NCBI GenBank assembly: GCA_963798275.1
Contig: CAWCTB010000023.1
Coordinates: 1 to 64,000 of the forward strand
From: CAWCTB01 sp963798275
GTDB taxonomy: Bacteria; Acidobacteriota; Terriglobia; Terriglobales; Acidobacteriaceae
Length of the DNA: 64,000 nt
Reading direction: 5' to 3'
The notes beneath the pieces were generated by a model. The model made no database searches and was not told where the DNA came from. It saw only the letters and a list, made by a program, of their open reading frames with translations. The first letter of the stretch is position 1. Every line of letters starts with the position of its first letter. A program made the translations under genes and the position numbers. Of this stretch, positions 1 through 8,947 are shown in pieces.

Positions 1-1098
1 ACGGCAGTGTTCGAATTGGGACGAGCGACGACTACACCTTGTTCGTGGACCATGAATCCCACGACAACTTTCCACTTCCGGAAGGTGTCGAAGTGTGCCG
101 TATAGCTACCAGCGTTCCGACCATCAAAGCGGCCGGAGCCGACAGACCAGGCGATCGCTTTCGGACACGTGGGCGGTGGCCAACGCGGTGCGTCGCGCGA
201 AGGTCGACGTGATCTACTTTCCCACCGACTACAGTTATGTTCCTTTTTCATGGGCGCTCCCCGCATCGTGACCATTCACGATGCGAATCGCGGAGCTGTT
301 TCCCGACCTGGTGTTTCCCACGCTGCGCTCGAAACTGTTTTATCGCGCCAGAATGATAAATCGCGTTTCACGGCCGCCTGTTGGTCACGGTTCGGATAAA
401 TTTCGCGCCGGCAGCTCGTCGAAGAACTCAATATCTCGCCAGCCGGGCTGCGCGTCGTCAGCGAGGGGCCGCGGACCCGATTTTCCGGCGGATGGAAGGG
501 AATTCAAAGGGCGAGGCGTGGTCGCGATGGGGAATTCCGCCTGGACGCGCCGTGCCTGGATGACTGTAGGCGGCTTCAGCCGCACAGAACCTGTTCCTGC
601 TCTCGATGTGGTCTGTGAGCTGGTGCGTCGCGACGAATTTCGCAAGCTGCGGCTGGTTCTGGTGGGCGACTATTCGGCGACTCTTTCTCTCGTGCTATAA
701 CCAGTTGTCCGAACGCGTGCGTCAAGATGACCTGGCACAGAACGTGCTTTTCACGGCCGCCTCGACGACAACGATTTGATCGTAATGCTGCATCGCTCCG
801 CTGCCTGGTGCTGCCGTCGTTCTGCGAAGGCTTCGGGCTGCCCGGGGTCGAAGCCGCAGCCTGTGGCACACCGGTGTTGGCGACCACGGAGGAGCCCGCT
901 GCCAAACTGCTGCGGAAAAGGTGTGTTGGCAGTCGATCCCGCCGACCGGGCGGTTCGGTGCACTCCATCGAACGCGTGCTGACTGACGCTGCCCTGCGCG
1001 GGCGCATGAGTGCTGCGGCCCTGGCCGCGGCTCGCGCCGCCTTTCCTGGGAAAAGTCGCACGCCAGCTTCTTTCGGGTGCTCGACGAGGTGGAGCGGT
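1..1098 (+). pseudogene. Glycosyltransferase family 4 (GT-B), 5'-truncated and multiply frameshifted
   Basis: Conserved glycosyltransferase segments appear in order but in different frames. There is an N-terminal stretch with 'VDVIYFPTDYSYVPFSWALP' and 'IVTIHDA' around 200-285. The C-terminal donor-binding half, with 'LVLPSFCEGFGLPGVEAAAC' and 'GTPVLATTEEPAA', lies around 805-905, followed by helix-rich sequence 'LRGRMSAAALAAARAAF'. The family transfers a sugar from an NDP-sugar to a growing glycan in the cytoplasm. The gene starts outside the window. At least four or five frame changes occur within 1.1 kb, so it is either a decayed gene or a stretch of poor consensus. It runs directly into a second glycosyltransferase on the same strand. 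Confidence 0.7.
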
Positions 1099-2399
1099 AT
1101 GCCGCGACCACTCAGGTTCTGCTTTCTCTCGATTTTTATCCACCGTACAGCTTCGGCGGCGACGCCATATTTGTTTCCCGGCTGACGAACGCTCTGCCCC
1201 CCGCCGCGGGCACGAAGTTGAAGTAATATTCACTGCGTGGATAGTTACAGGACGCTGGCCAAAAAGGAGCCGGTCGAGCAATTTGTCAATACATCCCAAT
1301 GTGACGGTGCATAGCTTGCGGAGCCGGCTGGACGCTTTTCGTCGCTCATCGCGCAGCAGACCGGACGGACGTGGCCGAAACCGATGCCATCCTCGAAGTC
1401 TTTCTACAGCAAGAAGTTCGATGTGATTCACTACCACAACATTTCCTTGTTCGTTCGGCCCAAAGGTTCTGCAGTTGGAGCCGGACTATCGCGATTTCAT
1501 CAAGCTCTACACCACCCATGAGCACTGGCTGGTCTTCCCATGCACGTGCTCTGGAAAAACGACCAGCGTGTCTGCGACAAGCCGGAGTGTTTGTGTTGCA
1601 CACTCAAGTTCAAACGCCCGCCCCAGCTTTGGAGCAATACCGGGCTGCTGGAAAAGTGCGCGGGTTCGTTGAGTGTCTTGTTTTTGTTTCACCGAGTCAG
1701 TTCACGGAAAAATGCATCACGAACGCGGATTCATGCCTGCGATGACGGTGGTTCCGCACTTCGTGCTGAAAAAAGAACCGAGCCCGACGCGAACTCACTC
1801 CCGCGTCACCCGTCCCTGGCCCTATTTCCTCTGTGTCGGGCGGCTGGAGAAGTCGAGGGCGTGGAACGCTGCTGGCGGATTTCCGCGGTTATCAGCATGC
1901 CGACCTGTTGATCGCGGGACGGGATAGAGGACGCGGCGTTGCGGCGTAAGGCGCAGGGCACGGCAAACGTCCACTTCCTCGGTGCGGTTCCACAGGAGAT
2001 TCTGGCGATTGACCGCCATGCGATTGCGCTTCTGGTTCCCTCTGCCGGATATGAGGTCCTGGGGCTGGTCATCCTTGAGGCCTATCTGGAGCGGACACCC
2101 GTCATCGCGCGTGACATGGGGGCATTCACTCAAGTGGTCGAGCAAAGTAAGGGCGGCTTCTTGGTATCGCACCGGAGACGAACTGCGGACCGCGATGGAC
2201 CGCCTGCGCACCGACCCGCAGCTTCGGCGGGAAATGGGAGAGCTCGGGTACCAGGCCTATCGAAAACGCTGGACCGAGGATGCCCACTTCGAGGGATATT
2301 TCCGGCTTGCTCGAAGACACGGCGCTGACAAAGTCCGGGACCGTTCCCTGGCACGAATTTGCGGGCGTCCTTGCGATTAATGCTGGGACGCAACCCTAA
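1099..2399 (+). pseudogene. Second glycosyltransferase family 4 (GT-B), multiply frameshifted
   Basis: The likely start is the ATG at 1099, preceded by a GGTGGAG stretch. The N-terminus reads 'VLLSLDFYPPYSFGGD', a typical GT4 opening strand and loop. Further pieces are 'FDVIHYHNISLF' near 1420, 'YTTHEHWLVC' near 1510, 'FLCVGRLEKSKG' near 1830, and 'VHFLGAVPQ' plus 'PSAGYEVLGLVILEAYLERT' near 1970-2100, the last holding the E-x7-E type donor site. The four-cysteine stretch near 1565-1600 ('CDKPECLCC') resembles the zinc-like insert of some GT4 enzymes. Frame changes occur repeatedly, so as read no intact protein is made. It is probably a partner of the upstream glycosyltransferase in polysaccharide assembly. 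Confidence 0.72.
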
Positions 2400-2503
2400 C
2401 GGTGTCTGAGCGCCGGTGGGGTTTGCTCCTTTCGCCTCTGTAATGCTTGCCGAATCGGAGTACAATGCGCGTATCCACGGTGGGTCGGTCGCCAGGAGGC
2501 AAG

Positions 2504-2862
2504 TTGGAAACGGCGGAAGACGACCCCGTTCAGAGCTCGTTATTGAGGGCCTTCGCTCCTTGCACCGGGCAGCGAATGGGCGTCGCCTGGGGTGTGGTGG
2601 GGGGTGTCTGCTGGCCATCGCCACCACCATCCTGGTCATTCGTGGCGACGGTACCCATGGTTTCGGTCTGCGCGAATTCTTCTGGGGTTACTCCGTCTCC
2701 TGGCCTGGCGTGCTCATCGGTTTCTTTTGGGGTTTTGGCGTAGCCTTCGTAATGGGATATGGGTTCGCGCTGGTACGCAATGCCGCAGTGTGGATCTGGC
2801 TCACCGTGATTCGATCGCGGGCCGAGATCGAGCAGTATTCTGACTTCCTCGATCATCTGTAG
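2504..2862 (+). CDS. Small membrane protein of unknown function (frameshifted)
   Basis: A strong AGGAGG precedes a TTG at 2504, giving an acidic N-terminus ('LETAEDDPVQSSLLRAF'). A frame change at the six-G run near 2598-2603 is needed to join this to the rest, which holds two hydrophobic helices ('LLAIATTILVI' and 'WPGVLIGFFWGFGVAFVMGY') and ends '...EQYSDFLDHL'. Adding one base in or just after the G run restores a protein of about 119 residues. It lies 8 bp before another small membrane protein and seems co-transcribed with it. I do not recognise the family. The polysaccharide setting suggests an envelope role, but nothing in the sequence shows it. Confidence 0.55.
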
Positions 2863-2870
2863 GAGACCTC

Positions 2871-3161
2871 ATGGAAACCGAAGAAGAACAGATTGAACAC
2901 GCGGTTGTGCTGCTCAACGAAAAGTTACTCGGCATCGTGTTGGGATTCCTGTTCGGCGCCGGCCTATTTTTGGTGACCAATTTCCTCGTCCTGAAGGGTG
3001 GCCCCAACGTCGGGGTACATCTGGGCATGCTGTCAAACTTCTTTCCCGGCTATCGGGTTACTTTCCTGGGCAGCATTATCGGCTTCTGTTACATGTTTTT
3101 CGTTGGTCCGATAACTGGCGCCGTCCTCGGCGCGGTTTACAACAAGATTGTCAAGGCCTGA
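2871..3161 (+). CDS. Small membrane protein of unknown function
   Basis: This is a 96-residue protein whose ATG follows AGGAG by 5-6 nt. It opens with an acidic soluble segment ('METEEEQIEHAVVLLNEKL'), followed by a hydrophobic helix at about residues 22-42 and two more at about 60-75 and 78-92, rich in Gly and Phe. The acidic start resembles that of the preceding small membrane protein, so the two may be a related pair working as a small complex (inference). The next gene downstream is a polysaccharide deacetylase. No catalytic motif is visible and the family is unrecognised. Confidence 0.7.
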   Translation: METEEEQIEHAVVLLNEKLLGIVLGFLFGAGLFLVTNFLVLKGGPNVGVHLGMLSNFFPGYRVTFLGSIIGFCYMFFVGPITGAVLGAVYNKIVKA

Positions 3162-3194
3162 GACGATTCGCTCGCTTGCTTCTCCCACAGTTTG

Positions 3195-3967
3195 ATGGAC
3201 GCCGCATCTTATCCCGTAATCCTGACCTACCACTCGATCTCCGAGGGAGGCTCTCCGCTAAACGCCTCCCAGTTCTTCTCACCGGGCAGATGGAGTGGCT
3301 GCGGGCCAATGCGCGAGTGGCCCCGTTGGGCGATGTGGTCGCTGCACTGGCAGATGGCAGTCCGCTGCCGGAGCGCACGGTTGTGCTGACCTTCGACGAC
3401 GGCATGGGCGATTTTTATTCGGCAGCGGCGCCGGTGTTACGCCGCCTGAAATTGCCGGCCACGATCTTCATCACGACCGGCTTCTGCGGCAAGACGAACG
3501 CCTGGCCGGGCCAGGCCGACTGGGTCAGACCACAAGCCCTGCTCGACTGGCATCAAGTCACGGCGCTGGCGCAGGACGGGTTTTGTTTCGGGGCACATAG
3601 CGTCACCCACCCCGCCCTCCCCGAATTGTCCAACGCCGAGGCCGAACAGGAAATCAGCGCCAGCAAGGCCGAGATCGAAGAGCGGATTGGGGGCCAGGTG
3701 GAATTCTTCGCCTATCCGTATGGACGGTGGAGTCCCGCGGTTCGATCTCTGGTGGCGGCAAAGTATCGTGGGGCGTGCTCCACCGCTGCGGGCGTGGTGC
3801 AGCCCAATGCTGATCCATTTGCCCTGCCGCGTGCCGACGCCTATTATCTTCGCCGTCCTATCTGGTTCCGCGCCCTGTTTACCGCCCCTGTTCTCGCTTA
3901 CTTGGCCACCAGGCGCTTGATCAGGCGAGTTCGCCGTCAACCCGAGGGCTTTTACGCCACAGTTTAG
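3195..3967 (+). CDS. Polysaccharide deacetylase (NodB-like, CE4), one frameshift near the 5' end
   Basis: A carbohydrate-esterase family 4 protein that removes N- or O-acetyl groups from a polysaccharide. The metal site is visible as 'LTFDDG' (NodB motif 1, Asp-Asp), 'GAHSVTHPAL' (H-x3-H, motif 2) and 'FAYPYG' (motif 3). The natural N-terminus ('MDAASYPVILTYHSISE') is in a different frame from the body, and the join is near 3270-3290 at a GGG run, so one base seems lost. The C-terminus has a short hydrophobic stretch and a basic tail. With the frame repaired the protein is about 257 residues, normal for the family. It fits the surrounding polysaccharide genes. Confidence 0.82.
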
Positions 3968-4020
3968 GATCTCTCTCGACCCCGAGTCATTTCCCGAAAG
4001 GCTCTCCATCGATGAGAAGG

Positions 4021-4055
4021 CTGAACTTTTTTCTCTACGAAACCGATAAGTTCAG
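4021..4055. promoter_or_regulatory. 8-bp inverted repeat upstream of the flavoprotein gene
   Basis: CTGAACTT at 4021-4028 is repeated as AAGTTCAG at 4048-4055, separated by 19 nt. It lies 37 bp before the ATG of the flavoprotein gene and after the deacetylase stop. It could be an operator or an RNA stem. No consensus was recognised. Confidence 0.3.
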
Positions 4056-4091
4056 TTGTAAGATAGGGCACCATTACTTACGTTGGTTCCT

Positions 4092-5621
4092 ATGCACCCC
4101 ACTTCGTCCCTGGAGCGCAAGGTAGTAATCGTCGGTGCCGGCCCCGCCGGTCTAACCGCAGCCTACGAGTTATCCAAACACAAAGTCCCCGCGGTCGTTC
4201 TGGAAGCCGACAACACCGTTGGAGGCATATCCCGGACGGTCAATTACAAGGGCTATCTGTTTGATATTGGCGGACATCGTTTCTTCACCAAATGGGATGA
4301 GGTCAACCAAATCTGGCGTGAAGTACTCGGCGGCAAGTTACTGGTTCGTCCCCGGCTTTCCCGCATTTTTTACCGCAAGAAGTTCTTTTTCTACCCGTTG
4401 AAACCCAGAAATGCTCTCTTCGGGCTCGGGGTGGTGGACAGTGTCCGTATCGTCTTCAGCTATCTGAAGTCGCGGCTGTTTTACTACCATAACGAGCAGA
4501 ATCTGGAGCAATGGGTATCGAACCGATTCGGCAAGCGCCTCTATGAAATCTTCTTCAAGACCTACACCGAGAAGGTGTGGGGCGTTCCCTGCACCGAGAT
4601 TCGGGCGGAATGGGCCGCGCAACGAATTCAGGGGCTATCCCTGACTACCGCTATCCGCAACGCTCTCTTCCCACCGAAGAAGACCAAGGTCAAAACCCTG
4701 ATCAACAGCTTCCAGTATCCCGAACGCGGGCCCGGACAGATGTGGGAGACGATGACCGAGCTGCTGCGGCAGCGTGGTTATCCTGTCCTGCTGCAACGGC
4801 CTGTGACACGGATTCTTCACGATGGTCAACGAGTGACCACAGTCGAGACTAACGGCCCAGACGGAGGGCAGAGCTTTCCTGGTTCGCACTTCATCAGTTC
4901 GATGCCCATACGCGATCTGGTGAGCGCGCTCGATCCGCCGCCTCCTGAAGCGGTCCGCCGGGCCGCCAACCGGCTTCGCTATCGCGATTTCCTCATTGTC
5001 AGCCTTATCGTCAACCGCCGGGATGTCATGCCGGACAATTGGATCTACGTCCATGAGCCGGGCGTGCGTGTGGGACGGATCCAGAACTTCAAGAACTGGT
5101 CGCCGGCCATGGTTCCCGACTCCGAAAAAACCTGCCTCGGAATGGAATACTTTGTGTTCGAGAACGACGATCTATGGGCCAGTCCGGACGACAAGCTGAT
5201 CGAGCTGGCAAAACGGGAAATCGGAATGCTCGGACTGGTGAACCCTGAGGATATAGAGGACGGCTCCGTCGTACGCATGCCGAAGGCATATCCCATGTAT
5301 GACAACGGATGGGTGAGGCAAGTGGCCATCATCCGGGATTATCTGGAATCTTCGTTGCCCAACCTGCAGCTGGTTGGCCGCAATGGTATGCACAAGTACA
5401 ACAACCAGGATCATTCCATGATGACGGCTTCGTGTGCTGCTAAGAACATTATGGGAGCTAACTACGATCTATGGGCCATTAACAGCGAACCGGATTATCA
5501 CGAAGAAAAGCAGGACAAAGCGCCCTTGCTCTTGGAAAAAGAACCTCCCCGTCCGGCATACGCGGAGCCCACGCTTGTACCAGCTGCAGCCCGTAATCGA
5601 AGCCGCCGCGCCAGTGCGTAG
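4092..5621 (+). CDS. FAD-dependent amine oxidase / UDP-galactopyranose mutase-like protein
   Basis: A 509-residue Rossmann flavoprotein. The dinucleotide-binding motif 'VVIVGAGPAGLTAAYEL' near the N-terminus is followed by an acidic residue (Glu) ending strand 2, then 'GGISRTV' and 'FDIGGHRFF', the pattern of protoporphyrinogen-oxidase / UDP-galactopyranose-mutase-like enzymes. The C-terminal FAD-binding segment is near 'LVGRNGMHKYNNQDHSMMTA'. An in-frame TTG lies at 4083, and I take the ATG at 4092. A role in converting a nucleotide sugar for the neighbouring glycosyltransferases is the likely reading, because this subfamily often sits in polysaccharide loci. The substrate cannot be told from sequence. 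The tail after residue 475 is low-complexity and basic. Confidence 0.8.
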   Translation: MHPTSSLERKVVIVGAGPAGLTAAYELSKHKVPAVVLEADNTVGGISRTVNYKGYLFDIGGHRFFTKWDEVNQIWREVLGGKLLVRPRLSRIFYRKKFFFYPLKPRNALFGLGVVDSVRIVFSYLKSRLFYYHNEQNLEQWVSNRFGKRLYEIFFKTYTEKVWGVPCTEIRAEWAAQRIQGLSLTTAIRNALFPPKKTKVKTLINSFQYPERGPGQMWETMTELLRQRGYPVLLQRPVTRILHDGQRVTTVETNGPDGGQSFPGSHFISSMPIRDLVSALDPPPPEAVRRAANRLRYRDFLIVSLIVNRRDVMPDNWIYVHEPGVRVGRIQNFKNWSPAMVPDSEKTCLGMEYFVFENDDLWASPDDKLIELAKREIGMLGLVNPEDIEDGSVVRMPKAYPMYDNGWVRQVAIIRDYLESSLPNLQLVGRNGMHKYNNQDHSMMTASCAAKNIMGANYDLWAINSEPDYHEEKQDKAPLLLEKEPPRPAYAEPTLVPAAARNRSRRASA

Positions 5622-5961
5622 TCGCGGAATCTGCGCGGACGTTACCCGAGGTTACTGGTCGCTCAGGATAAGAATCCTGCGAACGCCTCCACATCCGCCT
5701 GCGCGTTAGAGAAGTACCCGGAGGCTTGAGAAAAAAGTTCCGTCCTGCTTCAGAAATTCTGCTAACATGCTGACTCATCAAGCGGGCCAAAGGCGGGGCG
5801 GAACCATCCGGGGTCTAGCCAGCAATACTGCAACACACAGATCGCTTCCTCACGGCGTTTTACGGTTGGGGACAATTGTTTGTTGATGCTGCCGGTCGGC
5901 GAACGGGAGTCAACGCAGCTAGTCGAGAACTCGCCATGGTTTTCAGGCCTGGACTCATACC
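5622..5961. other. Intergenic stretch, 340 bp
   Basis: No coding frame with family features is seen. A short perfect hairpin (CAGGAT / ATCCTG, 5664-5679, loop AAGA) follows the flavoprotein gene and could end its transcript, though no T-run follows. The remainder is presumably the promoter region of the next gene, but no convincing -35/-10 pair was identified. Confidence 0.35.
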
Positions 5962-7731
5962 ATGAACTGGAACGAGCCGGCTTCCTCGGGTGAATCTATC
6001 AGTCGAAATCAACTGCCGCCCCACGGTTTTCGACAGGCGATAGAACCCGCTGAAACCGTGCCGCAGGTTGGGGTGGATGTGGCCGAAAGTCCGCGCCCTT
6101 ATCGTGTTCCCTACACCCACCGATTCATGGCGTCGCTCTTCCAACCAGTCACACTGCTGCTTTTCCTTACCATTTTAGTGGTGACTCGAGGCATGAGCCA
6201 GGGAGAATTCTTTTTCTACAACGATGAGATGCGCCATGCCATGACGGGAGCTTTCTTTCGCGACTTTCTGGTCGACCTGCCCCTCCGTCATCCGCAGCAG
6301 TATGCTTTCCAATACTATGCGAAGTATCCCGCGGTAGCCGTACCGCATTGGCCACCTCTTTTTCATTTTGTAGAGGGAGTTGCGTTCCTTGTTCTGGGCC
6401 TTTCGCCTTGGGTAAGCCGATTGACCGTTCTCGGCTTTGCCCTCATGGGAGTTTATTTCTGGTATCGCATCGCTGAATCGGTAGGTCCACGTTACCGGGC
6501 GTTCTGCTCCGGACTTATCCTCGTTTGCCTCCCGTACCTGTTGCTGTACGAGCGGGTGACAATGCTGGAAATTCCTGCGCTTTCGACCTGCCTGGGGGCG
6601 ATCTACTTTTGGATAAGATTCACCGAGAGCGGCCGAGGTCGTTACCTCTGGTGCCTGACTGCTTTCGTGGCGGCAAGTTTCTTGATAAGCCAGAACGCGA
6701 TTTTTCTGGTGCTTTTCATTCTGGCCGATTCTGTCATCGAGCGCCGCTTTGAATTATTGAAGCGGATCGACGTCTGGCTTGCTCTTGCGCTGTCGTTGGC
6801 GGCTGTACTGCCCTGGTACATCTTTACTCAAAAAACCGAGCGAGCTTTGGGTACAGTAGTTTCGCGCCTGGCAGGGCGCAATTTCTCTCACTTGACTAAC
6901 CGCTTCACCTACATGTTCTATCTGGTGCCCCTGCGCCAGCAGTTGGGGTTGGTGATGCTGGTGCTGGCTTGCGCCGGATTGCTGATCGCATTGTTTAAGC
7001 CGTCTCGCGGTAATCGGCTGATGCTGCTGTGGGTGCTTTCCGGATATGTCTGCTTCTGCCTCGTGAGCGAGAAGGACATACGCCACACTATCATGTGGAT
7101 TCCCCCGCTCGTGTACCTGGCTTTGGTGGCGGTCGAGACCGTGTGTCGACGCCGGGCCTGGGCAGTGACGGCTTGCGCGGTCCTCAGTCTGGGTTACTTC
7201 GCAGGCGCAATTCGCTCCACCCGGCCGGTAGTTTCAGGAGCCCGGCAAGTGGCTGAATACGTGCTATCACTGCCTGAATCTGACATTGTCTATTACCAGG
7301 GTCCCCTGGATGGCGACTTCATCTTCTTCGTGAGGAAGTTTGATCCCCAAAAGAGTCACATGGTCGCGCGCGACAAGCAGTTTGTGGTGAGCCATCTCGG
7401 CGGACGGCCGCGGGCGGTGTACAACTCGCCGGAAGACGTTCTCAACTTCTTCAAAACCTGGGGAATACGATACGCGGTAGTCGCAGGCCAGGACCGTTTT
7501 CCGCAGTTAAATGCCGTGCGAGCGATGTTCCATTCCGACAGCTTCGAACTGATAAAGACCTTCCCTATCGAAACCAACCTGACCTATCTCCATGGCGACA
7601 ACATCGAGGTCTATCGCTACCGGGGCGAATTGGCCCGTACGCAGGAAGCCGTGGCTATCCCGATGGAAACGATTCGTCATCCGATCATCGTCTATTTACA
7701 GCGCCTGGTTGGCCACCCTTGGCCAAACTAA
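5962..7731 (+). CDS. Membrane glycosyltransferase of the GT39/ArnT-like (PMT) superfamily
   Basis: A 589-residue polytopic protein with a soluble N-terminus of about 55 residues and then ten or more hydrophobic helices. The first extracytoplasmic loop carries 'FFYNDEMRHAMTG', where Asp/Glu after the first helix match the catalytic acidic residue of polyprenyl-phosphate-dependent GT-C enzymes. 'YAKYPAVAVPHWPPLFHFVEG' resembles the conserved 'KPPL' loop of ArnT-like proteins. Such enzymes transfer a lipid-carried sugar to protein, lipid or glycan on the periplasmic side. The C-terminal 200 residues are soluble. No clear Shine-Dalgarno precedes 5962, so a later start is possible. Its stop codon overlaps the convergent patatin stop. 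Confidence 0.78.
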   Translation: MNWNEPASSGESISRNQLPPHGFRQAIEPAETVPQVGVDVAESPRPYRVPYTHRFMASLFQPVTLLLFLTILVVTRGMSQGEFFFYNDEMRHAMTGAFFRDFLVDLPLRHPQQYAFQYYAKYPAVAVPHWPPLFHFVEGVAFLVLGLSPWVSRLTVLGFALMGVYFWYRIAESVGPRYRAFCSGLILVCLPYLLLYERVTMLEIPALSTCLGAIYFWIRFTESGRGRYLWCLTAFVAASFLISQNAIFLVLFILADSVIERRFELLKRIDVWLALALSLAAVLPWYIFTQKTERALGTVVSRLAGRNFSHLTNRFTYMFYLVPLRQQLGLVMLVLACAGLLIALFKPSRGNRLMLLWVLSGYVCFCLVSEKDIRHTIMWIPPLVYLALVAVETVCRRRAWAVTACAVLSLGYFAGAIRSTRPVVSGARQVAEYVLSLPESDIVYYQGPLDGDFIFFVRKFDPQKSHMVARDKQFVVSHLGGRPRAVYNSPEDVLNFFKTWGIRYAVVAGQDRFPQLNAVRAMFHSDSFELIKTFPIETNLTYLHGDNIEVYRYRGELARTQEAVAIPMETIRHPIIVYLQRLVGHPWPN

Positions 7732-8936
7732 AGGGCACCGAGATCCCTGCACATTCGACTTTTCAGGTTCTCGAGGTCGGCAGCTATAGGGGAAACGACT
7801 GGGGCGGCCACTGGCCCCAGGTTCATGTGGGCCCGCATGGCCGCATCGCACACTGCGTAACCCCAATTGATCAAGTCCTTCTGTTGATCTGGTTCAATTC
7901 GCTTGAGGCGCGTCGGAATATCTGCCAGCAGCATCGTCTTTTCGACCGGGCACGGCAATGCGTCCGGCAGCGCGTAGTTTTTGATATCGGTGCGAATACC
8001 CCAATAGGTCCCTTTCCTTAAGCCGGCATTGAAACCACCAATCAGTTGCCGTTTGCGAAGGGAGCGCACCTGGTTGTCGACGATGTTCAAGATGCGATAG
8101 GCATGGCGGGCCCAGTCGTGCTTGGGCTCGGGTTCAGGCTGCGTCGCACCGCCTCCATCGCTCACCAGGATCGTGCTGTATCTCTTCCAGGCCGTTTCCA
8201 GGCCCAGGTTGTCGTACACCCCGCCGTCGGTCAGGACCATGTCGGTGGTGTAGGGCTCGCTCTGCAGGTCGGTTCCGGTGTTTGGCTCGAAGTCGGAATC
8301 GTTGAAATGAAGCTCGACCGGCGAGAGCACCGGCGGGAAAGCGGAAGAAGCGCCCACCGCCGCGGCCAGCTCGATCTTCGGATTCGCTATCTTGCCCACG
8401 CGATAGTCCCACATGTAGGGCTTGCTGAAGCGGCACAGCGCCATAGACTGCACATTGGTAGCGTTTATGACGAAGCGAGGCTTATCGGGCAAGTCCTGCA
8501 GGGTGGCGGCGCCGAACAGGTGACTCTCATACGACTTGCGGATTTTGTCGGCCACCGACCCGGGCAGCAGCACACCTTCGATAACGGAAGAGGCATCGAT
8601 GGTGCGCAAACCCATGGCGCGCAGGGGCGCGGTGAAGCACTCATCCAGGTTCCCGGCGACGCCCTTGGCGTCGAATTTCAACTTGTTCCAATTCAGCCCC
8701 AGCACCCCGGCGGTAATGGAGCCTCCCGAGACGCTGGAAATCCGGTCGAGCTTGGGGAGATACCCAAGCTGGTTGAGGCGGATGATGGCGCCCACGTGAA
8801 ACAGCATGGCCCGGTAGCCTCCGCCGGAGAGACACAGGGCAATGCCTTCCTGTTCCGGCTGCAACACGTCCGGATCCTTTTGCAGGCGTTCTACCGGCGC
8901 GATCAACGCGTGAAGTTCGGGCACAGTCTGCGGCAT
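7728..8936 (-). CDS. Patatin-like phospholipase
   Basis: A 402-residue serine hydrolase. The oxyanion-hole loop is 'SGGGYRA' (about residues 37-43). The nucleophile elbow is 'SVSGGS' with Ser70, and the Ser-Asp dyad partner is in 'LTDGGVYDN' near residue 245. These are the three hallmarks of patatin lipases, which hydrolyse acyl esters of phospholipids. The ATG at 8936 is preceded by GAGGAGG. It is the last gene of a three-gene minus-strand operon, 11 bp after the metallo-beta-lactamase-fold gene. No signal peptide is seen, so a cytoplasmic location or export through a dedicated system is likely. Confidence 0.88.
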   Translation of the reverse strand: MPQTVPELHALIAPVERLQKDPDVLQPEQEGIALCLSGGGYRAMLFHVGAIIRLNQLGYLPKLDRISSVSGGSITAGVLGLNWNKLKFDAKGVAGNLDECFTAPLRAMGLRTIDASSVIEGVLLPGSVADKIRKSYESHLFGAATLQDLPDKPRFVINATNVQSMALCRFSKPYMWDYRVGKIANPKIELAAAVGASSAFPPVLSPVELHFNDSDFEPNTGTDLQSEPYTTDMVLTDGGVYDNLGLETAWKRYSTILVSDGGGATQPEPEPKHDWARHAYRILNIVDNQVRSLRKRQLIGGFNAGLRKGTYWGIRTDIKNYALPDALPCPVEKTMLLADIPTRLKRIEPDQQKDLINWGYAVCDAAMRAHMNLGPVAAPVVSPIAADLENLKSRMCRDLGAL

Positions 8937-8947
8937 GGCTCCTCCTC

